The translations under genes were made by a program, and so were the position numbers. The notes beneath the pieces were generated by a model. That model was not told where the DNA came from, made no database searches, and was given only the letters and a program-made list of their open reading frames with translations. This document shows, piece by piece, positions 33,530 through 45,385 of a stretch of 64,000 nt of DNA. Position 1 is the stretch's first letter; each line of letters begins with the position of its first letter. The DNA comes from Pollenia angustigena (lineage: Eukaryota; Arthropoda; Insecta; Diptera; Polleniidae): NCBI GenBank assembly GCA_930367215.1, contig OV884058.1, forward strand, positions 196,682,208 to 196,746,207. Direction: 5' to 3'.

Positions 33530-34620
33530 AACAAGTTAGAGTGCTATATTCGGCTGTGTCGAATCTTTGATACCCTCCACCGACAGTTCGAATGTTTAAG
33601 GAGTAACATCTGTATGATGTTATTATTATCTTAAACTGTGACGATTTGTTATTAATTATGGTTTTAGGCGAATAAACTGTTTTCCGGTAGTAGGGTTTAT
33701 ATGGGGCCTAGGGTAAATTATGGACCGATCATCACGAAATATCACAGCGTCATTTCTAGTCCTTTAAAACTGTGACGTACCAATTTCTGTTATGCTAGCA
33801 TTAGTAATTATGGTTTTAGGTGTACTAAACTGTTTTCAGGGAGTAGGGTTTCTATGGGGCCTAGGGTAAATTATGGCCCGATCTTCACAAAATTTCACAG
33901 TATCATTTATAGTCCTATAAAACTGCGACGAGCCAAAATTTGTTATGATTGCATTATTTTTTACGGTTTTAGGCGTACTAAACTGTTTTCCGGTAGTTGG
34001 GTTTATATGGGGCCTAAGGTAAATTATGGACCGATCGTCACGAAATTTCACAGTGTTATTTCTAGTCCTAAAAAACTCTGACGTTCCAAATTTTGTTACG
34101 CTAGCGTTATTTTTTACGGTTTTAGACGTACTAAACTGTTTTCCGGGAGTATTGTTTATATGGGGCTTAGGGTAAATTATGGACGGATCTTCACGAAATT
34201 TAATAGCGTGATTTCCAGTCAAATAAAACAAATTTTTGCAAAATCTTATCTCATTCCGTGCCTTGTCCCAGCATTTATGTCATTTTTTGTAACAAAATTA
34301 TCAATTTTTTTAGGTGGTGGTTCCACTTTTTGATTCATAGCTCTGGTCCTACTGAACCGATTTTGCTGGATTTCAATCCCAAACTGCTTAGGATAACTAC
34401 AAGCAATTTGGCACCAAGTTTGTTCATTTAGTTTGAGTTGTTCGAAAGTGAGCGTGTTTTCAACAGAGGGACAGACGGACATGGCTAAATCGACTTAGAA
34501 TTACTCAAGGACCCAGAATATATATACTTTATGGGGTCTGAGATGAATAACAAAAAAGTTTCACACGGAATGACAAACTTAATATACCCTCTTCACAACT
34601 AATTGTGGTGGAGGGTATAA
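33530..34620 (-). mobile_element. 'TATACCC' element with 153-bp repeats, copy 2
   Basis: It carries the same two ends as 29228-30666, in reverse: AACAAGTTAGAGTGCTATAT at left and AATTGTGGTGGAGGGTATA at right. Its repeat units are also exactly 153 bp apart (landmarks at 33726, 33879, 34032 and 34185). The minus-strand frame is again open across units (34231-33836). Confidence 0.8.
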
Positions 34621-35505
34621 AAAAAATTTAATTTTTGTATGGAAATCGCGATTTTTATCCATTGAGTTTTCTCAGTAAATTGTGAACAAAATCAAAAGTT
34701 ATGCACCGATTACAATAAAATAAATCTCATTTTATTCGAAATATATCAAGCTAAATGTTTTTAAACCAAAACAGTGATTTTTGTCACATTTTTATTTTTT
34801 ATGAATTTTTAAAGAACAAAAATTTTTCAAAACTCCAACGATATCTCTGAGGCTTCTAGGCAAATTAAAAACCATTGTAAGCAAGGCTTAAGGATAATAC
34901 CGTTGCCGAATTTTAATTTTTTTTTTCTGAATATGGTGAACCGTTTTCAAGTTATTCAAGTCTTAAATTACCTTAAAAACAACTTTCAGTTCTTAATCAA
35001 CAAAAACCTTGTTCCCTTGTGTAATTGACAATTAGTATCTTACATTAAAATCAAAAATTTTATAAAAACTATTACATGTAGCATTAATTATAAATACATT
35101 TTTCCAATTACAATCTTTACTTGTAGGTAAATAAATTTTTAATAAAACTGTCTTTGTTTAAGTTTTAAACAAATATTTACACCCACATTGATAAACAAAA
35201 TATTTAACCAATTGTAAAAAGTTTTATGAAAAAACAATTTACAAACAAATTTCTCTTTTTAATTCTTTTAAAATCAAAATTCATATAAATTTGTAAATGT
35301 AGGGGTTACATTTTAGCAAGTTTTTCATAAGAACACTCTGTTTTAAATTACTAAAAATTCTATTATAATATCACCTGTAATACTTACCTTCCGTTTAAAA
35401 TAACATGTAGGAACAAGGCAACTATAGAATAGAAAACTTTTTCTTAAGCACTTCTTAGCTAATTGCAAATATTTGCCCAAAATAGTTTATAAATACTTAT
35501 ACAAC
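34621..35505. other. AT-rich DNA, no gene seen
   Basis: Phrases such as GAACCGTTTTCAAGTTATTC suggest decayed repeat interior. No coding or structural feature can be supported. Confidence 0.4.
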
Positions 35506-36600
35506 TGGGGGATTCACAAGGTATGCTATCAAGTCATATCGTCATAATGTCCTAAATAATATTTTACAATTGTTTAAAAAAATATTGTTGTGTTTCAGAC
35601 AAAATAAAAATTTGAATGCTGTTTTCATTGAATATGCAGTAAAAACTTAAAAATATGCCCTGAAAACTGTTAAAAATATGCCCTAAAAATTTTAAAATTG
35701 CTAATTTTAAAACAAAATATTCAACAATTTATTAACAGTTCCATTTAATAAAAACAATTCTAAAATTGTATGTAATCGGTAAAGCCCAAACACCATAGTA
35801 TTAACAGATGATTTTTTGAGATTTTTGGGGTGAATTCAATCTAAATAACAACATAATAAGATGGTTAACGGACAGAAAGAGTCTTATTTAGAAAGAAGTT
35901 TTTATTGGAAATTTGTAAAATTATAGACCGATTCTCACCATTTACATCGACTGCGTCCTTAGTTAGCTTTCCCTCAACAATAAATCTCAGTGTATTTATC
36001 AAATATGGAAAATTGGGAACTTGCACGTCATACGGAAATCTTATTAATAACAAATTTACCAAATTTGCTCAAATTATCTACAAGATTGAAGTTTGTACTT
36101 TGCGCACAAGGTAAACATAGACAGATAACCAGTCTGACGGACGGATAGACATCGTTAGATCACATTAAAAAGTGTTGGAGAAATTGAAGCAACACATTGG
36201 GTTACAGAAAGATATTTAAAACAGAATTTTTATATATTGCGAAAGCTCTTGTAGGCACCAAAAAAATCTAAAATGTATCAAAATAAGCCTTAAAAAGCCA
36301 AAATATGCGCTATAAACTTAAAAAAAACTCTTTTAACTAAATCATGCAAAAAATGCTGCAAATATGCAAAAATATGCACTAATAAATCGATGCCAAAATT
36401 CATAAAAAGCTCTAAAACGGATAAATATATAGTTTCTGCCTTCATTGGTCACACCAGGAAAAACATGCAATTGCATATTTATGGTTTCCCTGGTCATAAA
36501 TAAAGCGTAGAGCTTCGCATGATTAGCTTAGGGAAAATAAAAAAAATTAAGTTAAAAAAAATATGATTACAACTTTATGACTACCTTGTGAATCCCCAAA
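35506..36600. mobile_element. TIR composite element (GGGGATTCACAAGGTA ends)
   Basis: GGGGATTCACAAGGTATG and the inverted GGGGATTCACAAGGTAGT bound about 1.1 kb. Inside are AATATGC-rich stretches like the hAT subterminal repeats of 38.4 and 41.9 kb, a block shared with 18.03 kb (35832-36150), and a SINE tail (36440-36560). TSD not resolved. Confidence 0.62.
36500..36560 (+). repeat. SINE tail fragment
   Basis: GCGTAGAGCTTCGCATGATT, then AGCTTAGGGAAAATAAAAAA, corresponds to the 3' body of the tRNA-headed SINE at 56.4-56.5 kb (minus). The tRNA head is not recognisable here. Confidence 0.55.
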
Positions 36601-37031
36601 TGTATTATAAAATTATATTATCAGCTAGTTCGTCATTTTCTCAGTTCACAGTTGCTTGGTGTTTTGGTTTGAATCGGAACATAACGTCAAAATGCTTTTT
36701 AAATTCTATCATTTGACACTTCACATAAATAACATGTTTAGGTTTGTCATCGGTTTTAGCAACAAATTTAAACTTTGACCTTTAACCCTAAATATTAACC
36801 ATAAAATGGTTCAAGTTTTTTTAATTTATTCCCAATTAAACCTTTGACCTTTAACCTTAAATAATAACCTTAAAGTTTTTTTTATTGAAAATTTTTTTTT
36901 TAATTTGTTACAAACAGTTTATAACTTATAATTTAAATAAGAAATATAACCCTGAAATGCACCTAACGCTTCAATCGCAAAGGCTTAAGGTCAAAGTTTG
37001 TTGCATTAAAAATACATATATATATTACTAA
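36601..37031. other. AT-rich DNA, no gene seen
   Basis: It contains local direct repeats of the form 'CTTTGACCTTTAACC' (36770 and 36845) and an inverted partner near 36990. No gene. Confidence 0.45.
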
Positions 37032-37249
37032 GGCCCGTTTTCACAACTACCGATAGCTAAAGGAAGGATCTTATCGGCCGTATAAAAAGGGTTCCATTAT
37101 TACAACTTTACTTTAACCTAACAGGTTGCATGAACCTTTATTTACTTTATCGCTCACTTTAGGTTAAAGCAAAGTTTGAATAACGGAACACTTTTTATAA
37201 GGCCGGCTTAATTGTACTTTTAGCTATCGGTAAGTTGTGAAAACGGGGC
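37032..37249. mobile_element. PIF/Harbinger-type MITE (GGCCCGTTTTCACAAC), TSD TAA
   Basis: GGCCCGTTTTCACAACTACC and the inverted GCCCCGTTTTCACAACTTAC are flanked by TAA (37029-37031 and 37250-37252). The inner arms share CGATAGCTAAA and CCTTATAAAAAGTGTTCC-like sequence. A second copy is at 47045-47258. Confidence 0.88.
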
Positions 37250-37547
37250 TAAATCTTCTGTTTTTGTGGATTTCACACAAAGTTTAAAATTTATTTCGCA
37301 CAATTTCAAAGTGAAACTAATTTTGATATACAATTAAACCCCTAAATGCACTTAAGCTTAAGTGCAGATCTTATGATTTAGAATAGAAAATTGGAAATTA
37401 AGGTTAAGTTTAGATCGTTGTTAGTTAGCAAAGTTTAAGAGTCATATAACATTGACTTTTTAAAAAATGTTAATTTAAAACTTAAAACTCCTTACAATTT
37501 AAAAAAAAAAATCAACCCATAATTAAAATAAACTAAAAAAAAGCTTA

Positions 37548-37742
37548 TGGTGTTTTCTTTTCTACAAAAAGTGTGACATTTTATTTAAAAAAAAAATACA
37601 ACTTGATGTCTGTTTCTTAAAAATTTTGCTCCCGAAAAGGGTGAGTTTTTTAGAATAAAACAAAAAATTTTTAAGAAACAGACACCAAATTGCATTTTTT
37701 TAAATAAAATGTCACATTTGTTTGTAGAAAAAATAAACACCA
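37548..37742. mobile_element. hairpin MITE, TSD TTA
   Basis: TGGTGTTTTCTTTTCTAC faces the inverted end TGGTGTTTATTTTTTCTAC, flanked by TTA (37545-37547 and 37743-37745). The arms (TGTGACATTTTATTTAAAAA) pair almost to the centre. Confidence 0.78.
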
Positions 37743-38416
37743 TTAATAAAATAAAATATTGAAACACAAAAATTATATAATTTAAGTACATTTTAACCTT
37801 AAACATACAAAAAAGAAAAATACTAAAAAAATATAAATTAAAACCAAACTCATTATATAACTTAAATTAGATAAAAATTTAAATATTACATAGTCATATC
37901 ATTATAAATTATTTAAATGCCTGTCTTCTGGTTTTAATTTGATGACATTCATTTTTATTTTAACTGCAATTTCATAAAATTTTAAATAAATACCAAAGAA
38001 TCTTTTAGAGTTAAAAATTTACTTGAAAAACATACTTTTATTTCTATAGAAATAATTCTTTAAAAATATATTTTATAAATTAAAAATAAAAAGAAATACG
38101 AATATATAAAAATGCTAATTAATGAATATACCTTAAAATATAAAATTAATTAAAAATAAAAAAGAAACAGAAAATAAATAAAAAGCGAAATGATAAGCAT
38201 ACAAATGTTAAACTAATTTCTGTTTTTTTCGGGTTCAAAAAACGGGTTAAAGATTCAAATTTGGAAGGACCTGACAATAGAAACTTAACACATACATAGG
38301 TTTTTTTTTAGAACTTAAGAAAACTTTCTAAAGGTAAGTCATGTAATGAAATAGTTTGGTTTAAATAAATTATAACCTTTTTAAAATTATTTGTCTTTTA
38401 ATGTAAACATTATTAA
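37743..38416. other. very AT-rich spacer
   Basis: Almost only A and T, with no gene, hairpin or repeat of note. Confidence 0.5.
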
Positions 38417-38567
38417 TAGAGATGAGATTTTCATGCACTAAAAAATCGAAAATATGCACTTTCAACTCCAAAATATGCATACAAAAAATATGCACTAAAA
38501 ACTTGACCACTTTCAATAAAAAAAGGGTTTGTTTTTTTTATTTTATTTAAAGCAAAACAAAATAAAA

Positions 38568-40051
38568 CAAGTAAGAGTGCCGAATCTTATATACCCTTCA
38601 CCATTGTGCGAGCAGAATACAGAGCAATCAAACAATTTTTACATATACATACATATTTACAATACTTAAAACTTCATTATAAATGAAATTTAAAAAGCGA
38701 AAACTGGTAAAAAAATTTTTTAAAATCGTTTTTAAAACATAAAAATATAAAAAAAATGTATTTTTAAAAACCAAGATTCGAACCAGGGAACTCACAGTTT
38801 CTAACTTAGTACACCCCCTAGACAACCGAACCATGAACGAACGCTGTTTAAATATCATTAAAATGAAATATGGACCGTTTACTGTTAACAACTCAACACA
38901 GTTTTTTGTTTGTTTTCTTTTTGTAAAGGCACTGTTGTCATACCGTAGATTTATCTCTTTTGGCGAGTTTTTAAGTAGCAAAAAAGCACAAAAATTCCTA
39001 GTTTCTATTTGTTAAAATTATTTCGTTAAATATATTTATGAAATAATAAAGAAGGGTGATAACGAAAATCATATTGGGCATTATGCTAGTATATGTAAAC
39101 CAGCGGTGGGCTGTGGGAAGACAACCGGATTTGAACTTCGCTTTTCATAAGGACCCAGAATATATATACTTAATAGGGTGTAGGACCTTCGGTGAAGGGT
39201 ATAAAAAACAAACTTAATTATAAAAAAGAGTAATTTTTGGGATTTCAGTGTTTTGATCATAACTCTGCTATTTCTTAACCGATTTGACAGATTTATATAC
39301 CGACGTGTTAAAAAAGAAATTTGCCAGTTATTTTGGTTATACAACTTGGACTCGGGAAGATCTATGGTTCCCGAAAATGGGTATTTTTCAAAAAATAATT
39401 AATATTTTGGTCATAACTTTTTCGTATCTAAACCGATTTTCCCGAGTTTTTCAGAAAATATTTTTAATTTCCGATTTTTTGATATATAAGACGTAACCAT
39501 AGATCATATTACAGTCAAAAAATTCAGGTTTTTATACAATTTTTATTACTTTTTGTATGGGAGGTACCACGCCCACTTCTCCAATCCCGCCCACATTTTG
39601 TGGGATGGTGTGTATTTATAACCTTAATGTTTGTACCTAATTTGAAAACTTTGGCTCTTGCCTTTCTTCAGATATACAGAAAAAAGTAATAAAAATACAA
39701 CAACCACAAGAGATTTTTTGGAAAAATTAGAGGCAGTCGTGGTTTTTTGGTCATATCTCAGCCATTGTTGGATTGATCTGGCTAAATTTCAATAGAAAGA
39801 AATGGTGGACTTTATGTGACATAAATGTAAAACAACATAACCGCTATCATGTCTGGAGTCTCCGGAAAACACATATCAAACGTAAGACTGACAGACGGAC
39901 AAACGGACGGACATCGTTAAATCAACTACTCTCCTCATAAGGACCCAGAATATATATATATACTTTATATGGTATGAGATCACTATTGTAGAAATTACAA
40001 ACGGAATGACAAACTTATATAAACCCTTTTTCACCTGTGGTGAAGGGTATA
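38568..40051 (-). mobile_element. 'TATACCC' dispersed element, copy 2, inside the hAT
   Basis: Inverted relative to 6940-8770, with ends GTAAGAGTGCCGAATCTTAT and GGTGAAGGGTATA. It keeps the tRNA-like segment (38763-38830) and the GGTACCACGCCC segment near 39565. An extra terminus-like block at 39130-39205 suggests an older related insertion. Confidence 0.7.
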
Positions 40052-40170
40052 AAAATTCTATTGTTGTATTTATTCTGTTGCTATTCAAGGGTATAATGTT
40101 TTTAAAAACTTAATTTAAGTAACTACATAGTTAAAATTTTTGTTTGCATAATCAAATAAATACTTTTTTA

Positions 40171-40283
40171 TATTATCAAAATTGAGCCTTTGTCTGTTAA
40201 AAAGCTTTTGTACATGGAAAATGATCTCTCAAAGTCAACCGAAGTTGAGGCATTCTTGAATGATGCCAATTCATTTGGAGAAT
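40171..40283 (-). pseudogene. hAT transposase C-terminal dimerization region, copy 1
   Basis: The minus frame reads ASFKNASTSVDFERSFSMYK, then SFLTDKG. This matches the hAT dimerization motif, 'TSVdvERSFS.yk..lsd.R', found at the C-terminus of hAT transposases. Confidence 0.82.
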
Positions 40284-40495
40284 ATTAATTTTCTAATTCA
40301 GATTCCAGATCAAAAATTGTAGAAATTTGTTTTATTTTTTGAAATCCTTTTTTTTTATTGCAACACGTTTTGGATTTTTTTTAATTTGTCGGGCTATTTT
40401 TCCTACCATTTGCTTATTTTACTTTCTTTAATCTCCGTATTTACTTTTTGAGTTGTATTTTTTAACTTTTTTTTTTGCTAGTTTAAGCGGCCAAC

Positions 40496-40825
40496 GGTGG
40501 TGGTTTAAACCTTAACTTAAACTGTCAACATACACATGTTTAACACAAAGAACTTTTGCAAAAATATAAACAAAAATACATTTTAAAACATTGCTTAGCA
40601 CTTCTATAAAATTTTTCCATTCTATATTTTTTCTTTAATATATTTTTTCTTTAAACACAAAAAATTTCTACCTTGTTAAACAATATTAAATTAGCGCATT
40701 TTCTTCTTCTTCTTCTTCTTCTTTAAAAACATCCATATTGCTTGATAAAAAGTTGACATTTGCAAAAAATGTTGCCATTTATTTGTGCTCAGTATGATAG
40801 CGCTACATGGTTTAAGCCACCACCC
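40496..40825. repeat. hairpin-ended repeat (GGTGGTGG ends) with TTC microsatellite
   Basis: GGTGGTGGTTTAAACC faces the inverted GGTGGTGGCTTAAACC. It includes a (TTC)n tract at about 40701-40723. It lies between the hAT C-terminal and central pieces, so it is a later insertion. Confidence 0.6.
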
Positions 40826-41229
40826 AAAAATATCAAATTCAATTGATACTAGATTAACTTAATTCTCAGATTAGCTAATTATAGAATTAAATTAACTTTA
40901 ATCTCAAACCCAAGAAGTTGCTCTAATGGCTAATAAATCACTGATGGTTTAAACGCTGGTTTAGTTGAACTAAACTTGAATTTATTTGTAGTTTAAACTT
41001 AACAGCTATAAATCAGTGTCCCATGTATATGTTGTTAAAAAAATAACATGTGGCAGCACTACAATAAATCTTATAAAATTCATATGGTCTGTATTAGTAG
41101 TTTAAACCTCGAATTTTATGCGTTTAAAGATGGTTTATATGTTTGGTGATTTATAGATTTGTTGGTTTAAACACATTTTAAACCAAAAAGAGAGTTAAAC
41201 TTGCTCTGATTTTTTAGCCCTAAGTGAAC

Positions 41230-41720
41230 TAAATCCATCCAATTTAGTTATTGTTTCACCAATATATCCGAAGTTGGAAACTACAAATGCTAATTGACTT
41301 TTGATGTTATTTAAATTTAATATTTCTTTAACTTTGTTTATTGCATAAGCATCGGTAGCAACAAGTTCTTCAATAACATTCTTAAATTGCTAAAAGTTTT
41401 TGAATAGAATTCTGAAGCATCTATCCAGGTTCCCTTTTTTGTTAATACTGGCTGCGATGGTGACGGTACCAAGAGATTCCATTTCATTAAAAATTGCAGC
41501 TCGTGAAGGAGCCTTTAAAAATATTTTTTCCCGTATGAAACCAATAAATCAATATTATCGAATTGGCTTCTAATATCCTCTGCAACTCGGTGTAACCCAT
41601 GTGCCAAGCTGTTACTTGCTTGTAACTATTTTGGATAAATTGTTTTAGAAAAATTGGCAGCCTTAACCATGTAAGGTGCTGCATCGGTTAAAAATTGAAG
41701 GATCTTTTGTCGAAATCTTG
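41230..41720 (-). pseudogene. hAT-type transposase central region, copy 1
   Basis: Minus-strand pieces across several frameshifts: FLTDAAPYMVKAANF, then LAHGLHRVAEDIRSQFDNID, then KAPSRAAIFNEM, then KKGTWIDASEFYSKTF, then NNIKSQLAFVVSN. Copy 2 at 51.9-52.3 kb repeats most of it. The gene is dead. Confidence 0.78.
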
Positions 41721-42035
41721 TATTTTAAGCAGAGCTCAAAAAATTTATTAATTGATTTTGAATAAAATTTTTTTTGAAGATTTTTTTTTATACAATTTGG
41801 AAATTTTTTGAAGAACTTTTTTTTTAATATGGAAATTTAAAAAAATATATCACTCAAGTATATTAAAATATGCAAACATATGCATTTAAAACCAAAATAT
41901 GCATTTTTTACCAAAATATGCACAACAAATCGATGCCATTTTAACGCAAATTTAATGATTCGTAAAAATAATTAGTCGACATCGATTGTAGACTATCGAC
42001 AAAAAACATGCATTTGCATCGAAATTGCATCGCTA

Positions 42036-42475
42036 ATTATTACATTCAAACCCCTATAAATCATTTTTATTTAATTTTAACCTCGTAAATCAAAATCTCT
42101 TTAGTCCGAAAACTACTCTAAGTCTTCGATGACGAATTATCGGAACTGTACTGTATTTAGTTAATATGCAGTAAAATATTATAAAAGTATAATGTCATAA
42201 TTTACACTTGACATATTATCCAACACATAAATCAGAGAAAATTTTAAATTATTTAATTTTCAATTTATTTATTTTTTTGTGTATTGCCTTTTATTATATT
42301 TCCGTTTTCATGTTCATACATCTACACATACACATATAAAAAAAAATAACGAATTAACATTCAACATGGACATCTTCCGCATTAAGAACTATACCACACA
42401 TAAGTGTACGAATAAATACCCTGCATTTCGAGGTTATGTTTTTAGAGTAGTGCTTATACGTTAAATAAAAATATA
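42036..42475. other. AT-rich spacer, no gene seen
   Basis: No supported feature. Confidence 0.4.
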
Positions 42476-42709
42476 CAAGATACAACTTTATCGTAGAGGG
42501 TAAATCAAAATTCCGCACAGTTTGCAAGTTATGAGCCTAAGAAAATGATAATTTTTTGCAAAAATTTCACCGAGGCCCCAAATCTTCGGGGGCTAATAAA
42601 AGAAAAAGTGCATGACTTTGGGAAAACTGGGAGACACGGGACTTTTTTTTTTTTGTCTTTTATCACTTAGTGGTGTCCGTATGTGGTTATTTTTTCGTGT
42701 TGCACTGTG
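42476..42709. repeat. CACAGTG-ended repeat, inverted copy
   Basis: The right end on the minus strand reads CACAGTGCAACACGAAAAAA, matching 19536 onward, followed by CACATACGGACACC and GTCTCCCAGTTTTCCC. A copy of the same family. Confidence 0.7.
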
Positions 42710-42779
42710 TAATTAAACAATATTTTAATTGGATAATTACAATTTTGTAAGTATATTTTTAAAAATAAATATGAATATA

Positions 42780-43509
42780 CTGTGAGCGTCAAAATAAAGT
42801 GTACAGCTTGTTTTCCAATATAAAAAGGGTTATGTTAGTTATAAAAAGTTAAATTTCTACTTTGCCAAATTTGATCAGACTTCAAGCTTGCTGTCATCTG
42901 TGAAAAATACGTTGCTCCAAAAAGTGACAAAAGCAAGTTGGACAAAAAATAAACGTGATAAAAGGTTGAAATAAGAAATTCAACGGAAAAAATATAGTAT
43001 CTAAAGTGAAGAGTGATAGGGTTAGCTTTTGTAAAACGTCCTTAAACAGAAGGATCAGCCCAATAGTCGCTCGATATCAACTCAAGTAAACATCTGAAAA
43101 CATTTGGACAGACAAATTAAAAAAAAACATCTCTGAATAAAATTCTGCAGGAAGTGTAGCCAAAATTGTGTACTGAGCTAACTTTAAAATGGGTGGAATT
43201 GATGCCAAAGAAACTAGAAGCCGCCCTAAGAGCAAAAAGAAATCAATCAAAGCATTAGCCACTTCACTTTTCTTAGTATTTTAAAACTGTACACTTTTTT
43301 TTGACGCGTTTAAAACGGAGTATATTAGTTTTTTATTGTATTGTTTTTGTTGTTTTTGAAGTATTTCAAATTTTTAATTTTAAATTGTAATAACATTGTC
43401 CAAAGTTTTGTAAATGATAATAAACTTCTAAAAATTTTAATTATTTTTTGCTAAAATAACACTTTTTATATTGGAAAACCAGTTGTACACTTTATTTTGA
43501 CGCTGACAG
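42780..43509 (+). mobile_element. Tc1-like transposon relic, TSD TA
   Basis: CTGTGAGCGTCAAAATAAAG and the inverted CTGTCAGCGTCAAAATAAAG, with about 48 bp of matching arm each, are flanked by TA. Near 43195-43258 the plus frame reads ELMPKKLEAALRAKRNQSKH then stop, like the C-terminus of Tc1 transposases, preceded by an ENIWTD-like motif near 43095. Most of the transposase gene is deleted. Confidence 0.82.
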
Positions 43510-43616
43510 TAAGTATAGTCAAGTAAACCTTTAGCCAAGATGCTCTCGAGGAAACCGAATCCCCAAACCTCTTAACTTAAAAGTGTGTTAACATTTCTAA
43601 AAGAAATACTTGTTTA

Positions 43617-43778
43617 AGGCCGTTAAACACTTTCCCACAAAGTCTTTCGTATTTTATAAAAATGCAACCTTGCCATGATAAGTTGTTATTGTTTTTTGAA
43701 AATTTATAAACAATAATAACATCAGGGAAGCACTTTCATAAAATACGTAAGACTTTGTGGGATAGTGTGCAACGGCCT
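43617..43778. mobile_element. PIF/Harbinger-type MITE (AGGCCGTT), TSD TTA
   Basis: AGGCCGTTAAACACTTTCCC and the inverted AGGCCGTTGCACACTATCCC are flanked by TTA (43614-43616 and 43779-43781). The arms continue with ACAAAGTCTT and TATTTTAT. Confidence 0.85.
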
Positions 43779-43998
43779 TTATTGATATACAAACTGTCTC
43801 CACTTTAGATTTCTAGTAGACACCCAATAAAAAATTTTATCATTTTGCGAAGCACTAAAGGTACATTTAAAAAAATAAGCGCAGAATTATGCGCTACGCA
43901 ATAAGACATACAGAAATGCAGTAAAGTAAGTGAAAGAACTCTCAACAACTTTAATAAAAAAAAAAAATAACATTTAAAGTGCTACGGCATTCCCTTAC

Positions 43999-44226
43999 TA
44001 CGAAGCAGGTTTGTAAGGGAGAGCATCAAAAATAACTGTAAAAAAACATTCAGTGTATAAAGCTGATCGTTACATTCAACAATTTTTATAAGCGCTGAAT
44101 AATGTGCTTATTGTGTCAAAAATGTATTGCTTCAAAGTGGGAACTCGCCATATAAAATTCATGTCTTCCGTAAGCGCTATGGTAAGCGAAACTTTTATGT
44201 TTCTCCCTTACAAACCTGCTTCGTTG
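43999..44226. repeat. hairpin repeat
   Basis: ACGAAGCAGGTTTGTAAGGG faces its inverted copy at 44204-44224. About 228 bp; TSD not resolved. The flank 43782-43998 holds nothing supportable. Confidence 0.72.
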
Positions 44227-44356
44227 GAAGCTCCATTTTTTATTGGGCAGTTTAGTGACATTTCATCACTGTCAATCTTTAATTTGTATTGCCAGAGTTT
44301 TTCGTTTGCGAAAGGGTTTGCTATAGAAAGTACCAAATCGCATTTAGTCTTCGTAT

Positions 44357-45235
44357 TAGTGCTGGGATACTATCGATATTTTCTATTATCGATATTTATC
44401 GATAGTTCAGATTTCACTATCGATATATCGATATGACTATCGACTGAATGTTTGTACTTGTGCAGGAAAACTTTAATTATTTTTGTATAATGCTGGGTAC
44501 ACACAGTGCAATCTACATGCAATCTGTTTCAATGCAACCTCAAAATATCAAAGCGTTTTGATGTTGATGCAATCTAGAATGAATGAAAATGATTTTAATT
44601 CACTAGATTGCGTAAACGCGTTGCATAGTGTGTACCCAGCATAAGAATACAGTTAGTTGTTTTTATCACTTTATTGAATGTATGAGACGTATGTTTATAC
44701 GCACGTTATTTTAGATGGCAGTTTTTTAAAAATTGATAAGTACCTCTCTGAAGGAACCGAAATAACAGGGACTATAAGATATTCCATCGCAACTTTAAAA
44801 AATTTTCTAAATTCTAAACCCAAAAAGGTAACTTATCCTCTAATGGTCGTTCATTGTTTTGTCTTATGCCTGCAATTGCGTTTGGATTAGCATTTTTTTA
44901 CAACATTACAAAAATATTTGACATTTCAGTCCCTATATAAACATGTGAAAATTTCGACTTAAAGGCCTTAAATTAGCAGTAAAAAGCACTGCTAAGCAAT
45001 CCATACCACTTGTCATTATTGTTGTTTGTATTCATTGCTATAATTCAGCGCGAATTAATAATAGCAACTAAAAATTTGCGGCAAAAAAACTGTGTGTGTA
45101 TAGCTGCTGTTAGATGTCTTCATAGCTGTATTTTAAATAATAAAAATATCGATATTTATATTTTTCCTATCGATATTTTCGATATTTTAAGACTATCGAT
45201 AATATCGATAGTCTATCGATACTTTCCCAGCACTA
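44357..45235. mobile_element. hAT-type element with ATCGATA subterminal repeats, 8-bp TSD
   Basis: The ends are TAGTGCTGGGATACTATCGA and, inverted, TAGTGCTGGGAAAGTATCGA, flanked by CTTCGTAT (44349-44356 and 45236-45243). ATCGATA motifs cluster at both ends, mirrored like transposase-binding repeats. No transposase remains. A PIF-type MITE is nested at 44491-44641. Confidence 0.92.
44491..44641. mobile_element. PIF/Harbinger-type MITE (TGCTGGGTACACAC), TSD TAA
   Basis: TGCTGGGTACACACAGTGCA and the inverted TGCTGGGTACACACTATGCA are flanked by TAA (44488-44490 and 44642-44644). 151 bp, nested in the hAT-type element. Confidence 0.88.
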
Positions 45236-45385
45236 CTTCGTATCGAAACTGCATTCACATCGCAATAGAGAGTATCCTTGAGAGAGTGTTACAAATTCCT
45301 TAAATACAATAGAACTGCTGGGTACTGTTAGTGATTATGTGGCTGTAAACACTTTATTTCACTTTTAAATTCGATTTGTAAAATA

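Larger units (their letters stand above)
38417..42035 (-). mobile_element. hAT transposon, copy 1 (interrupted), 7/8-bp TSD
   Basis: The termini are TAGAGATGAGATTTTCATGC at left and, inverted, TAGCGATGCAATTTCGATGC at right. The flanks are ATTATTAA and ATTATTAC, an 8-bp duplication with one change. AATATGCA motifs cluster inside both ends (38440-38500 and 41870-41930). Minus-strand transposase pieces lie between. Later insertions are the TATACCC element (38568-40051) and the hairpin at 40496-40825. Confidence 0.85.

Noticed and set aside
29662..34231. CRISPR-like array
   Set aside because: The 153-bp units are contiguous tandem repeats without spacers, in a eukaryotic element.
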